Positions 11,001-18,803 of a stretch of DNA of 64,000 nucleotides are shown here, piece after piece. Made by a program: the position numbers and the translations under genes. Numbering within the stretch: the stretch's first letter is position 1; each line of letters opens with the position of its first letter. The notes under the pieces were generated by a model. That model made no database searches, was not told the origin of the DNA, and saw nothing but the letters and a program-made list of their open reading frames with translations. The stretch is taken from NCBI GenBank assembly GCA_964611145.1, contig CAZSYM010000010.1, forward strand, positions 1 to 64,000, given 5' to 3'. The DNA comes from WFQV01 sp964611145 (GTDB lineage Bacteria > Bacteroidota > Ignavibacteria > Ignavibacteriales > Melioribacteraceae).

Positions 11001-11214
11001 CAAAATACGTTTCAGCATTCCTTCCAAGGAAATGGTTACTTTGAAGGTCTTCAACGTATTGGGTCAGGAAGTTATGACTCTCGTTAATCAGGAAATGAGT
11101 GCGGGTTCTTACGAAGTGGACTTCAACGCAAGCAACCTGCCTACCGGTGTATATATTTACAAGATTACAGCCGGTAAATATTCCGCAACTAAGAAGATGA
11201 TGCTTCTTAAGTAA
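8065..11214 (+). CDS. T9SS-secreted SBBP-propeller protein with four starch-binding-like modules
   Basis: A 1049-residue secreted protein with a signal peptide (to about residue 21) and a strong site AGGAGGAAAGC before ATG. Residues about 25-470 are SBBP-type beta-propeller repeats with recurring pieces such as VDANGNSYVTGKF and IYVCGSYKTAA. Four beta-sandwich modules follow (about 478-930), each opening VTF/ITFQVDMSV and the first three carrying an RGSFNGW or RGGFNGW signature, like glycan-binding CBM20/CBM48 folds. The first two are nearly identical over long stretches (SHVYVRGSFNGW, YFYDNPDTWEGDPNREY). The C-terminus (FSLQQNYPNPFNPTTKIRF to KKMMLLK) is a type A T9SS sorting domain. No catalytic domain is visible, so it is probably a surface glycan-binding or adhesive protein. 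A terminator follows directly. Confidence 0.88.
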   Translation: MKKLSLLIMALLFSTAVIFAQPQPVWVTTGGGSSSDYGYAATVDANGNSYVTGKFKSSSFELGNGVTIAADYGNYDIYVAAYDSSGQALWGTVAGGPSADEGDAIAVDGDYVYVAGAFFKDAVFGTDTLHSYDNWDVFIAKINALTGEFVWVKQASSTNQAKGQAITIDADHNIIVGGYFGSKNTIDTLWYGGNSFVSGGQRNGFLLKITPDGALVWAKILGGGGYTYVNAITSDESNNIYVCGSYKTAAAEFDGLVAPYVDGYEAYVAKYSDAGAAAWVYVINGPDDEGLFGIDYASNVVAYTGYVKDTAYVGEDTTVWSSGRKDLVLGALNAADGSYAGVTVVGGEEGDERGYTVKIISDGAVFAGGYEESDFMIGSGSDIDTIANAGKKDAFIVAIDPEGHLHGGNFGGNSDDYCKAINENPEGNIYLFGYFKSNPAIFPPNTQVSNHGSYDIWLMRMDVESEPTEATVTFECDMNIKMLEGTFDPNASHVYVRGSFNGWSTDNEMTDGDGDGVYTAHVGGLIPGGVLYFKYFYDNPDTWEGDPNREYIVPDGGGYYYDFFDRDSVANLNKHAITFQVDMSVKQQEGTFDPTASHVYVRGSFNGWGQTEMADQGNYLYQSPPMDLSEGDVVYFKFFYDNPDTWEGDPNREYVVPDHDAIAGPYWFDRDSVVNITGNGNILFTVDMSVMQEVGIFDAATDSVQLRGGFNGWSDSDPARSHMVQNPLIPTMYTINVPFENQPVGDILEYKYYVNLANPGIWTDGWERPSDHGGGNRQIEFEASPDQTTGQEYFADVHPCQVIPAGQTVTITFNVDMTPAMDSTLQAVPFNPATDTLYWIGEQPSFVRTQNWEDTDDMRVLKLTDPDGDGVYSATLSVIGPSFNSFVYRYGYVSASDGSFIHEPAGFGQFAYRTRYIPQTGPRAFVQPYSAPQDVWTNQEDKSNQWEPNPCENSVRNTGEIVKTFSLQQNYPNPFNPTTKIRFSIPSKEMVTLKVFNVLGQEVMTLVNQEMSAGSYEVDFNASNLPTGVYIYKITAGKYSATKKMMLLK

Positions 11215-11222
11215 TAAAAATC

Positions 11223-11255
11223 GGGACGCCTGAAAAATGGCGTCCCTTTCTTTTT
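11223..11255 (+). terminator. rho-independent terminator
   Basis: A perfect eight-pair stem GGGACGCC/GGCGTCCC with loop TGAAAAAT is followed by TTTCTTTTT, starting eight bases after the stop of the SBBP-repeat gene. It separates the surface-protein genes from the iron-sulfur/ABC operon. Confidence 0.9.
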
Positions 11256-11278
11256 ATTTCCCAATATAGGTTTCCCGT

Positions 11279-13234
11279 ATGAAAAAAAACAGAATTAGGA
11301 GTTACTTCCAGTTTACCGTAATAGCACTGATTTTAATTGCGATATTCAGACCTCTTTTCGATTCGTCTTATCACCCCGATTTCGAAGCATATTGTCCCCT
11401 GGGCGGAATTGCTTCCTTAATGAGTAAACTCAATATGGGCAGTCTTTCCTGTACCATGAGCGAGGTCCAAGTTATGCTTGGTATCGCTCTTATCGGAGGA
11501 GCGATATTATTCGGAAAATTGTTCTGTAGTTACATCTGTCCTATCGGTACCGTTTCCGAATGGCTTGGGAAATTGGGCGACAAATTAAAAATAAATGTGA
11601 GAATTCCCGAATATATCGATAGACCTCTCCGTGTGCTGAAATATTTGCTCCTTTTCGTTACGATTTATTTCACTATGAATTCCAGCGAGCTTTTTTGTCG
11701 GGAGTTCGACCCGTATTTTGCCGCGGTAACTGGCTTTGGTAATCATGATATCGTATGGTATTTCGCTGCTGCCACACTTGCCGTTGTGATTATCGGCTCT
11801 ATTGTTTCCAGAATGTTTTGGTGTAAGTATCTTTGTCCCTTGGGTGCAATCGGCAATATTTTTATGAATATTGTGGTCGTTGGCGGAGTTATTGTGATTT
11901 ACTTGCTTGCAAATTATTTCGGAGCGGGCTTGGGTTTGTTCTGGCTCGTTACGGGTATAATAGCAGTTGGAATGTTAACGGAGGTTATCTTTAAGAAAAG
12001 TTTTGTTTTCCCTTTGACTAAAATCAAAAGGAAAAAAAGTTCTTGTCCTACTTGTCATATTTGCAATAAAAATTGTCCGCAGGGGATTGACATCGATGAA
12101 TATGATACTGTAAATCATATCGATTGTACGCTTTGCTCGGATTGCGTTTATGCGTGTCCTATTAAGGAAACTTTGTATATTAAAAAGAACGCTCGGGTTT
12201 CGCGTTGGATTGCTCCGGTTGCTACGGTTTTTCTGATTGTGGTAGGGTTAACGGCAGCTTCTTTTTATGAATTCGAAACGCTCTCGGAACGTTGGGGTGA
12301 TTTCAATAAAATAAAAAATATTCAGGTTTATGAGCAGACGGGCTTGAAAAATGTTAAATGTTACGGTAGCTCCGTTTCTTTCAAGAAACAAATCGAAAGG
12401 ATAAAAGGCATTTACGGGTTGGATACTTATGCTTCCTCCCACACGGTAAAAATCTATTACAACCCAAAGGAGATTACGCCCGAACAAATTAAACGGGATA
12501 TTTTCAAACCGGTAAAACAGAAGGTTCGCAGGCTTAGGAAAAACGGTCCCGATTCTCTCTCTGTTTTGGAAGTGGGAATAGGTAATTTCTTTGACAATGT
12601 GGATTACGTGAATTTGGCGTATTCGTTTATGAAGGATAAAGGAATTTACGGATTCGAAACCATGTTCGGAGAACCCGTGCAAGCTAAGGTTTATTACGAT
12701 GCGAACAAAACAACTCCGACGAAAATAAAAGAAAGAATAGAAGCACCGGAAGTGGAAATTCGTTTGCGGGACGGTAGCACAACAAAACGCGAAATGGAAT
12801 TTGAGGTTGTCGGTGCTATGAAAGTGTTGGGTAAAATATCTTCCGAAGAATATGAAAAGAGAATGTTCCGCGAATATGATCGTAAGTTTAACGGTTATTC
12901 TAAATACAAGCCGACGGAGCTTAAAGTGTTTGTTTATCCGATGCCCGAAGCGGCAAGTAGCTCTCTTTACAGAATGTTGGGATATTTGACAAGCCATCTT
13001 TCAAATTGGAAAGGTATTGTTCGCTTGGCAACTCGTTATGAAAAAATGCCCGAGGCTTATGTTTTCTTCGTGCCCGCTAAAATTTCCGTCGAAGAGGTTA
13101 AAAAGGCTCTTTCTTCCAAGGCCTTGAAAGTGCATTTCAGTAACGGAGAAACAAAATCAGTGAAAAATCCTTTTCGCTCCAAACCGGAAGGGCGGGTATT
13201 AAGCATGACGGAACTGGTGAAAAATAATTTTTGA
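11279..13234 (+). CDS. membrane polyferredoxin (NosR/NapH/CcoG-like) fused to three HMA-like domains
   Basis: A 651-residue inner-membrane iron-sulfur protein. Membrane helices (about 10-28, 65-82, 118-135, 160-178, 198-235, 310-328) carry the NapH/NosR/CcoG-type motifs CSYICPIG (C83, C87) and CKYLCPLG (C182, C186). Two [4Fe-4S] ferredoxin motifs follow: C256-C259-C262-C266 (then P) and C283-C286-C289-C293 (then P). The region after residue 345 appears to contain three repeats of a beta-alpha-beta-beta-alpha-beta fold like heavy-metal-associated domains (about 347-415, 425-495, 545-630). None has the CxxC metal site; the first keeps a single cysteine, C361. Proteins of the CcoG/RdxA type reduce copper and NosR/NapH types move electrons across the membrane, so an electron-transfer or metal-reduction role is inferred. 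It starts an operon with the ABC genes 10 bases downstream. Confidence 0.85.
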   Translation: MKKNRIRSYFQFTVIALILIAIFRPLFDSSYHPDFEAYCPLGGIASLMSKLNMGSLSCTMSEVQVMLGIALIGGAILFGKLFCSYICPIGTVSEWLGKLGDKLKINVRIPEYIDRPLRVLKYLLLFVTIYFTMNSSELFCREFDPYFAAVTGFGNHDIVWYFAAATLAVVIIGSIVSRMFWCKYLCPLGAIGNIFMNIVVVGGVIVIYLLANYFGAGLGLFWLVTGIIAVGMLTEVIFKKSFVFPLTKIKRKKSSCPTCHICNKNCPQGIDIDEYDTVNHIDCTLCSDCVYACPIKETLYIKKNARVSRWIAPVATVFLIVVGLTAASFYEFETLSERWGDFNKIKNIQVYEQTGLKNVKCYGSSVSFKKQIERIKGIYGLDTYASSHTVKIYYNPKEITPEQIKRDIFKPVKQKVRRLRKNGPDSLSVLEVGIGNFFDNVDYVNLAYSFMKDKGIYGFETMFGEPVQAKVYYDANKTTPTKIKERIEAPEVEIRLRDGSTTKREMEFEVVGAMKVLGKISSEEYEKRMFREYDRKFNGYSKYKPTELKVFVYPMPEAASSSLYRMLGYLTSHLSNWKGIVRLATRYEKMPEAYVFFVPAKISVEEVKKALSSKALKVHFSNGETKSVKNPFRSKPEGRVLSMTELVKNNF

Positions 13235-13243
13235 GGAATATAA

Positions 13244-14128
13244 ATGGACTACGTAGTCGAGATTGAAAATCTAACACATTATTACGGGCGAAAAAAGGTC
13301 TATGAAAATCTGAGTTTCAAAATCCCCGAAGGGAGTACGTTCGGATTGTTGGGTAAAAATGGTACCGGCAAAACTACGACGATAAATATTCTCAACGGTT
13401 TTCTGAAACCCAAAGCCGGAACCTGTAAAATTTTCGGGGAGGATTCTTATCAGCTTTCCCCGCAAACCAAAGCCCGCGTGGGATTTTTGATTGAGGGGCA
13501 TATTCAATATTCTTTTATGAATATTAAACAAATAGAAAAATTCTATTCCGCTTTTTATCCTAAATGGGATAGGGAAGTTTATTACGAATTGATGTCGAAG
13601 TTGAAAGTTCTGGAAGACCAAAAAATTTCCCGTATGTCCGCTGGACAACGTTCCCAAGTGGCACTGGGTTTAATATTGGCGCAGGATCCCGACCTATTGA
13701 TACTCGATGATTATTCAATGGGCTTGGATGCCGGTTATAGACGACTTTTCCTCGATTATTTGAAAGAATATGCCGAGGTGAAGAAAAAAACTATTTTTAT
13801 AACTTCGCATATTATACAGGACCTGGACGGTTTTTTGAAAGATTGTGTGATACTCGATTATTCGGGTGTGGTGATGCAGACCTCTATCGATAATCTTAAA
13901 AATAATTTTCATTGCTATGTTTTTTATGCATCCGAAGGAATAGAATTTGAAAAGGACGAGGTGGTTAAGAATTTTGAGGTCATCAGAAATAAATATACCC
14001 TTTATTCTTTTGAAAGCGAGGATAGGGTAAAAGAGTATTTGAAAAATAAAAATATACCTTTTACGGATTTTCAGGAAGTGCCGATGGACTTGGAAGATGC
14101 TTTCATCGGTTTAACGGGTAAATATTGA
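13244..14128 (+). CDS. ABC transporter ATP-binding protein
   Basis: A 294-residue ATPase of the CcmA/NatA/YtrB type. Walker A is GKNGTGKT (37-44), the signature is MSAGQ (131-135), Walker B is LLILDD (151-156), the D-loop is MGLD and the switch histidine is in TSHI. The usual catalytic glutamate after Walker B is aspartate (D156). The Q-loop area reads FLIEGHIQ without the usual glutamine position. About 80 C-terminal residues beyond the core (ending DLEDAFIGLTGKY) are typical of this exporter-like subfamily. The paired membrane protein starts 12 bases after the stop. It probably energises export or assembly of an envelope component; the substrate is unknown. Confidence 0.93.
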   Translation: MDYVVEIENLTHYYGRKKVYENLSFKIPEGSTFGLLGKNGTGKTTTINILNGFLKPKAGTCKIFGEDSYQLSPQTKARVGFLIEGHIQYSFMNIKQIEKFYSAFYPKWDREVYYELMSKLKVLEDQKISRMSAGQRSQVALGLILAQDPDLLILDDYSMGLDAGYRRLFLDYLKEYAEVKKKTIFITSHIIQDLDGFLKDCVILDYSGVVMQTSIDNLKNNFHCYVFYASEGIEFEKDEVVKNFEVIRNKYTLYSFESEDRVKEYLKNKNIPFTDFQEVPMDLEDAFIGLTGKY

Positions 14129-14139
14129 AAGGAGCAAAA

Positions 14140-14808
14140 ATGTATTCTTCATTGGCATATAAGGAATGGCTTAAAGTTCGTTGGACTTTTGCCATTACGT
14201 TTCTGATAGGCTTGGCGGTGCTTTTTTCCGTGTATTTGAATTTGCGGGCGATTGTCGAGTTTAATAATGCTAACATGGTTTGGAATTATATTGTTTTCAA
14301 GGGCTATATGTTTTTCGGACAGTTTAAGTATATTCCCTTTTTGATAGGGCTGGCTGTCGGGATAGCACAATTCTTACCCGAAATTCAAAGTCTTCGTCTG
14401 AAACTCACATTGCATTTGCCTCTTAGGGAAGATAGCACTTTGCTTTTTATGTTGTTCTTCGGATTTTCTTTGGTTGTGGTGCAATTTGTTGTGTATTTGC
14501 TGTTACTCGTGCTAATCTCCGTTGGGGCTTTCCCTGCGGAAATCACCGTTGCAATGGTCGTCTCGGTTCTGCCATGGTTTATTGCCGGTGTGGCGACGTA
14601 TTTTTTAACCGCCGTGATAATGATAGAACAACTCTGGTTCCGAAGGATGGCGCTTGCCTTGTTCGGTTTCGGGTTTATTGACATTCTTTTCACCGGTAAT
14701 GAATACGGGGAATATGTTTATGTGCTTGTCCAATTTGCCCTTTTCACTTTGTTGTTGGGATATCTTATCGTTCTTTCCGGTTTTAGATTTAAGAGAGGTG
14801 TGAGATGA
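14140..14808 (+). CDS. ABC-type membrane protein
   Basis: A 222-residue integral membrane protein with about six hydrophobic segments (for example FAITFLIGLAVLFSVYL and LVVVQFVVYLLLLVLISVGA), starting at ATG 14140 behind AAAGGAGCAAAA. An upstream in-frame TTG lies inside the previous gene and lacks a ribosome site. The size, topology and place right after an ABC ATPase indicate the membrane half of an ABC-2-like transporter. I do not recognise the specific family. The final four bases overlap the next gene (ATGA), indicating coupled translation. Confidence 0.75.
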   Translation: MYSSLAYKEWLKVRWTFAITFLIGLAVLFSVYLNLRAIVEFNNANMVWNYIVFKGYMFFGQFKYIPFLIGLAVGIAQFLPEIQSLRLKLTLHLPLREDSTLLFMLFFGFSLVVVQFVVYLLLLVLISVGAFPAEITVAMVVSVLPWFIAGVATYFLTAVIMIEQLWFRRMALALFGFGFIDILFTGNEYGEYVYVLVQFALFTLLLGYLIVLSGFRFKRGVR

Positions 14809-16049
14809 AAAGGAAAGCCGAGATTTCAAGATATATACTCCTTGCCCTAATTATATTTGTTTCTTCGATAGTTATTCCGAAATATTTTTGGCTGATGTTC
14901 GCTAAAAATATTAGGGCTCCGCATGTCTATTACAGCCCCGTTGCCCATGATTTTGTTTTGGCTAAGATTGTAAACAAAAAGTATTTACGCTTCGGTCCCG
15001 ATGGCAAACAGATTTCTCGTTATGAATTCGAAAGACTTACTCCTTTCTTCAGTTTTCGACAACTTCTCTTTCGGGGTGAGCTTGGCGATACAATTGCCGG
15101 GGTCCCCATTAAGGATTACAAAGAAATTCGGAAGAATAATATTTATCTGAATCTTAAGCCTAAGGATATTTATTATTATCAGATAAATCTTTACCCCTTG
15201 TTTGAATCCCGTCCCGACGGTCCCGAATTAAAAATGCCCGAAGAGTTTTTTAGGATAAATAAGAAATTTGAATTCATCAATTGCGAAACGAACGAGGTCG
15301 AGAAAGAACTAAGCGAACGTTTTGATAAGGCTTTGTACGAACACGGCTTTGCCTTCCCCGCCCAAAAATACTTTGGGAATCCTACCAATATGAAACCCTT
15401 TGATTATGGCTATTTTGTACTCGATTCGGAAGGCAAACTTTTCCATTTGATGCGTATTCATAACAAACCTTACGTGAAGGAGGTAAAACTTCCGAAAGGC
15501 GTTTCCGTGGAATATATTCTCGTTCAGGAATTGGAGCTTGATGAGTTTTACGGCATTTTGGTAACGAAGGATAACCGCCTGTTTTTGATATTGAAAAAAG
15601 GATATAAAATTGTTCCTCTGCCGGTGAAACATTACGATAGAACAAAGATGAAAGTGCTTTTGACGGGAAATATGGTAAGCAGAACAATTTCTTTGATTGC
15701 AAAAGACAGCTTGTTGGCTTTTGTGACGGATAGGAATTACAAATTGATTGCCACTTACAAAACAAAATGGACTGCAAATAAAGACAGACCGGCGGGCAAG
15801 ATTTTTGCCGCTCTTACGCCTTTTACCTTGTCGATGGATAACGACAATACTTCCTTTATCGATTTTAATTTTAAATTCCACGGTTACAAATCTCTAATTG
15901 TGAATTTACTGGCGGTGCTGTTGGCTGTTTTCTTTGTTAAAAAATATAGAGAGGGTAAAGTAAAGGAATATTGGTTCGATTATCTGATTGTTTTGATTAC
16001 GGGAATTTACGGTTTAATCGCTCTGCTTTTGGTAAGAAAGGAAAGTTAA
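14805..16049 (+). CDS. membrane-anchored protein of unknown function, DUF4857-like
   Basis: A 414-residue protein starting in an ATGA overlap with the ABC membrane protein. One N-terminal membrane helix (about 9-32) is followed by a large soluble, probably periplasmic domain rich in beta strands (residues about 35-350). Two membrane helices close the protein (about 357-376 and 389-409), ending in VRKES. The arrangement resembles DUF4857 proteins found beside ABC transporters and 4Fe-4S proteins in Bacteroidota; this is from memory and only moderately certain. As the last gene of the operon it probably forms part of the transporter or couples it to the envelope. Confidence 0.7.
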   Translation: MKRKAEISRYILLALIIFVSSIVIPKYFWLMFAKNIRAPHVYYSPVAHDFVLAKIVNKKYLRFGPDGKQISRYEFERLTPFFSFRQLLFRGELGDTIAGVPIKDYKEIRKNNIYLNLKPKDIYYYQINLYPLFESRPDGPELKMPEEFFRINKKFEFINCETNEVEKELSERFDKALYEHGFAFPAQKYFGNPTNMKPFDYGYFVLDSEGKLFHLMRIHNKPYVKEVKLPKGVSVEYILVQELELDEFYGILVTKDNRLFLILKKGYKIVPLPVKHYDRTKMKVLLTGNMVSRTISLIAKDSLLAFVTDRNYKLIATYKTKWTANKDRPAGKIFAALTPFTLSMDNDNTSFIDFNFKFHGYKSLIVNLLAVLLAVFFVKKYREGKVKEYWFDYLIVLITGIYGLIALLLVRKES

Positions 16050-16054
16050 AAATT

Positions 16055-16088
16055 AGAGGGCGCCGTAAGGCGTCCTCTGGGTTTTGTC
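16055..16088 (+). terminator. rho-independent terminator
   Basis: A ten-pair stem AGAGGGCGCC/GGCGTCCTCT with one G-T pair and a GTAA tetraloop lies six bases after the stop of the DUF4857-like gene. It is followed by GGGTTTTGTCTT. The stem is strong but the T tract is short. Confidence 0.75.
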
Positions 16089-16180
16089 TTCCGAGTTTTT
16101 GTTAACCTTCCATGCTTTTGTCTTTCGTGCTTTTCTGACTAAAAAATGATAACTTTGTGAACCAAAAAAATCGAAAAGAA

Positions 16181-17017
16181 ATGAAGAAATATCTTACCCT
16201 GTTGTTTTTGACGTTTTCTCTTTGGGTCTCGAGTTTGCATGGACAAACGGAGGAAGACTTCGAGTTTTTCGTTATCGATTCTTATATCACTCCCGAAAAG
16301 CCCTACATGTTTAATCTCGTTTTTTCCACAAGCGATAGCGCCAAAACACAGATTATTTTTAATGGGAATAAGGTTTATGATGTATCGAGACATTTTACGG
16401 AAGACCATAAGTTTACTTTGAATGTGAGTGGTATGAAATTCGACTCTTCTTTTGTGCCTTTTGTCTTAATTGCGGTGGATAGAATGGGGCGTCGTCATCG
16501 TTCCGAAGTGTACGAAGCGGAGTTGCCGAATGATAAAGAATTGATTGGAGAAAACACCGGCGGTTCTTTTTTTAATATTTGTCTTGGTGGAACTATGTTG
16601 CTGATTCCTTCCGTTTCTTTTTTCCCCGAAAGGGACGGTTCATTTAAATATTCTCTCTCGAAAGAATTGCCGTTTATTTCCTTCAGTAATATTGGGGCTA
16701 AATATCCCCATGGCTACGTTGCGTTCGAGTATTCTTATGTTTTCGGCGATAACCCTAAAAATATTTTCCGCTTGAATTACAAACATATTTTCCCCCTTGA
16801 TTTTATTGAATATTTTTCGCCCGGCATAAGCTTTTTTACTGATTTCAAAGGGAATTCTGGCCTCGCGCCTTCAATTTCCGTGGGATTGTTCCGAGTTAAA
16901 GATGATATGAGTTTTTACCTTGAGTATCGTTATAATCTTTCTACCGATGGCGTTTGGGGGAATTTTAACGAAATACAATTAGGTTTTTATGCACCCTTTT
17001 TTACAATAAACTATTGA
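16181..17017 (+). CDS. exported protein of unknown function
   Basis: A 278-residue protein from ATG 16181 (MKKYLTLLFLTFSLWVSSLHGQ, a clear signal peptide). An upstream GTG at 16157 is less likely, since it would put a charged tail in front of the signal. Residues about 25-125 resemble a small beta-sandwich (YMFNLVFSTSDSAKTQIIFN). The rest has alternating hydrophobic strands ending YAPFFTINY, suggesting an outer-membrane or periplasmic beta protein. I do not recognise a family. It is followed at once by the GNAT gene, whose ribosome site GAGGA overlaps its stop. Confidence 0.6.
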   Translation: MKKYLTLLFLTFSLWVSSLHGQTEEDFEFFVIDSYITPEKPYMFNLVFSTSDSAKTQIIFNGNKVYDVSRHFTEDHKFTLNVSGMKFDSSFVPFVLIAVDRMGRRHRSEVYEAELPNDKELIGENTGGSFFNICLGGTMLLIPSVSFFPERDGSFKYSLSKELPFISFSNIGAKYPHGYVAFEYSYVFGDNPKNIFRLNYKHIFPLDFIEYFSPGISFFTDFKGNSGLAPSISVGLFRVKDDMSFYLEYRYNLSTDGVWGNFNEIQLGFYAPFFTINY

Positions 17018-17025
17018 GGAGCTTG

Positions 17026-17928
17026 ATGACTTTCGAAAGATTTGAAGCCGAGGATTTGCCCGAAGTTACGGATTTAATGAAAAGAACAAACGATAGAGAT
17101 ATTGTGAACGAAAGTTTAATGAGAGAAAAAATAATTGAGGATTTCGACTACGATGCGGAAATGACGCTTGTGGCACGGAACGGAGGGGAAATCATCGGTT
17201 TTATTATGGGGGTGGTTCGCCAAAGGGAGGAAGGACCTTTGGCTTACGTCAAATTATTAGGTGTGGACAAGAAATATCGGAGAAAGAAAATTGGCACAGG
17301 TTTACTCAAGGAAGTGGAACGCCGTGCAAAAGAATTGGGAGCAAGGAAAATCCGAGCGTTTGAATCCTATCCAAATTACTTTACTCCCGGAGTTGATCCT
17401 TTTTATACCGAGGCTGTTTGCTTCTTTGAGAGAAACGGCTACCATAAGTTTGCGGATTGTTCAAACCTCATTTGCGATTTGAAAAATCAATCCTTTGATA
17501 CTCGCGAGGAAGAAATTGCTCTTTATGACAAAGGGATTATTTGTAAACGTGCTACGTTGGACGATTTCGAACGATTGGAGGAGTGGACGGAAAAGAATTT
17601 CAAAGGCTGGTTGGGAGAAATCAGAGCCGCTTTTTCGAACGAACCGCCCTCCATTCATATTGCGGAAAACAAGGATGGAATAATAGCGTTTTCCGCTTAT
17701 GAAACCAACAACAAAGGTACGGCATGGTTTGGACCCATGGGAACTACTCCTGCAGCGCGGGGGCTCGGAATAGGCGGTGTGCTACTTAAACGTTGCATGA
17801 GTGATATGCAACAAATGGGTTTCGAAAAGTCCATAATTCCCTGGGTGGGACCTATCCCTTTTTATATGCATTATGTTAAATCTCCCGTCGATAGAGTGTT
17901 CTGGCGTTATGAAAAAACTTTGGAATAA
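17026..17928 (+). CDS. tandem GNAT acetyltransferase
   Basis: A 300-residue protein from ATG 17026 behind GAGGAGCTTG. It contains two GNAT folds. The first (about 1-145) has the acetyl-CoA loop VDKKYRRKKIGTGLL. The second (about 165-300) has TTPAARGLGIGGVLLKR. Both keep the R/Q-x-x-G-x-G/A type pyrophosphate-binding loop, so both may bind acyl-CoA. The substrate is unknown; GNAT pairs modify amines of small molecules, antibiotics or proteins. The neighbours (exported protein before, DNA methyltransferase after) give no strong hint. Confidence 0.85.
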   Translation: MTFERFEAEDLPEVTDLMKRTNDRDIVNESLMREKIIEDFDYDAEMTLVARNGGEIIGFIMGVVRQREEGPLAYVKLLGVDKKYRRKKIGTGLLKEVERRAKELGARKIRAFESYPNYFTPGVDPFYTEAVCFFERNGYHKFADCSNLICDLKNQSFDTREEEIALYDKGIICKRATLDDFERLEEWTEKNFKGWLGEIRAAFSNEPPSIHIAENKDGIIAFSAYETNNKGTAWFGPMGTTPAARGLGIGGVLLKRCMSDMQQMGFEKSIIPWVGPIPFYMHYVKSPVDRVFWRYEKTLE

Positions 17929-17933
17929 AGTGA

Positions 17934-18803
17934 ATGGCGAAGAATATGGATTACATAGATTTAGGCGAGAGGGGAAGATACAATCCCAAAAATAAATTGA
18001 ACGACCTGACCGGCAAGGAGTGGATAAAATTCACTAAAAGTTGGTTTATTCATTCGCCCAAGAGTCGAACCGAAACCGAAATGTTGCATCCCGCGAAGTT
18101 TCCCGAATCTCTTGCGGAAGAATTTATCGCTTTCTTTACCAAGAAAGGACAATGGGTTCTCGACCCTTTCTTGGGAACCGGAAGCACTCTCTTGGCTGCC
18201 GCTTCGCTGAAAAGAAATTCCGTAGGGGTGGAGCTGAATGAAAAGTATTATAAAATTGCCGTGGAGCGAATGGAGAAATATCACCGTGACGTAGAAGCCG
18301 TGCCTTTGCTGGGTTCTTCGAAGGAGTTGAAAAAAATTTTGAAAAAAAACGGCTTTGAAAAAATTCGTTTTGATTATGTTCTGACCTCTCCGCCATATTG
18401 GAATCAATTGAAAAGAAATTATATTAGGCAAAGTAAAAGGAAAAGCAAAGGATTGGATACCGTTTATTCGAACGATGTTCGGGATATTGGAAATATTGAT
18501 GATTACGAGGAATTCCTTCGAAACCAAGCGGAAATTTTCGACGAGGTTTATGACGTGGTTAAGGAGGGAGGATATTTGACAATTATTACCAACAATGTCT
18601 TTTTTGATGGTAGAGTTTACCCTCTGGCTTTTGATACGGCTATTTCCCTTACGAAACGCGGAGAGAAAAGTTGGGTGTTGAAGGATGAAAAAATCTGGCT
18701 ACAGAACGACAAAACCCTTGTAGCTCTTGGGGTTAATAATGCCTGGGTGGGAAATAGGCATCATCAATATTGTCTTATTTTTAGGAAGGAACGCACAAAG
18801 TGA
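17934..18803 (+). CDS. DNA methyltransferase (N4-cytosine/N6-adenine type), permuted motif order
   Basis: A 289-residue SAM-dependent DNA amino-methyltransferase. The motif X-like HPAKFPESL (52-60) leads into motif I LDPFLGTGST (76-85) and an acidic motif II (VGVELNEKYY, 98-107). The catalytic motif IV TSPPYW follows at 151-156. In the common beta class SPPY comes first, so the order here is X-I-IV (gamma-like, circularly permuted). SPPY rather than DPPY favours N4-cytosine, but N6-adenine is possible. No restriction endonuclease is adjacent: xseA starts in a GTGA overlap with the stop. It looks like an orphan or housekeeping methylase. The start could also be ATG 17946. Confidence 0.88.
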   Translation: MAKNMDYIDLGERGRYNPKNKLNDLTGKEWIKFTKSWFIHSPKSRTETEMLHPAKFPESLAEEFIAFFTKKGQWVLDPFLGTGSTLLAAASLKRNSVGVELNEKYYKIAVERMEKYHRDVEAVPLLGSSKELKKILKKNGFEKIRFDYVLTSPPYWNQLKRNYIRQSKRKSKGLDTVYSNDVRDIGNIDDYEEFLRNQAEIFDEVYDVVKEGGYLTIITNNVFFDGRVYPLAFDTAISLTKRGEKSWVLKDEKIWLQNDKTLVALGVNNAWVGNRHHQYCLIFRKERTK

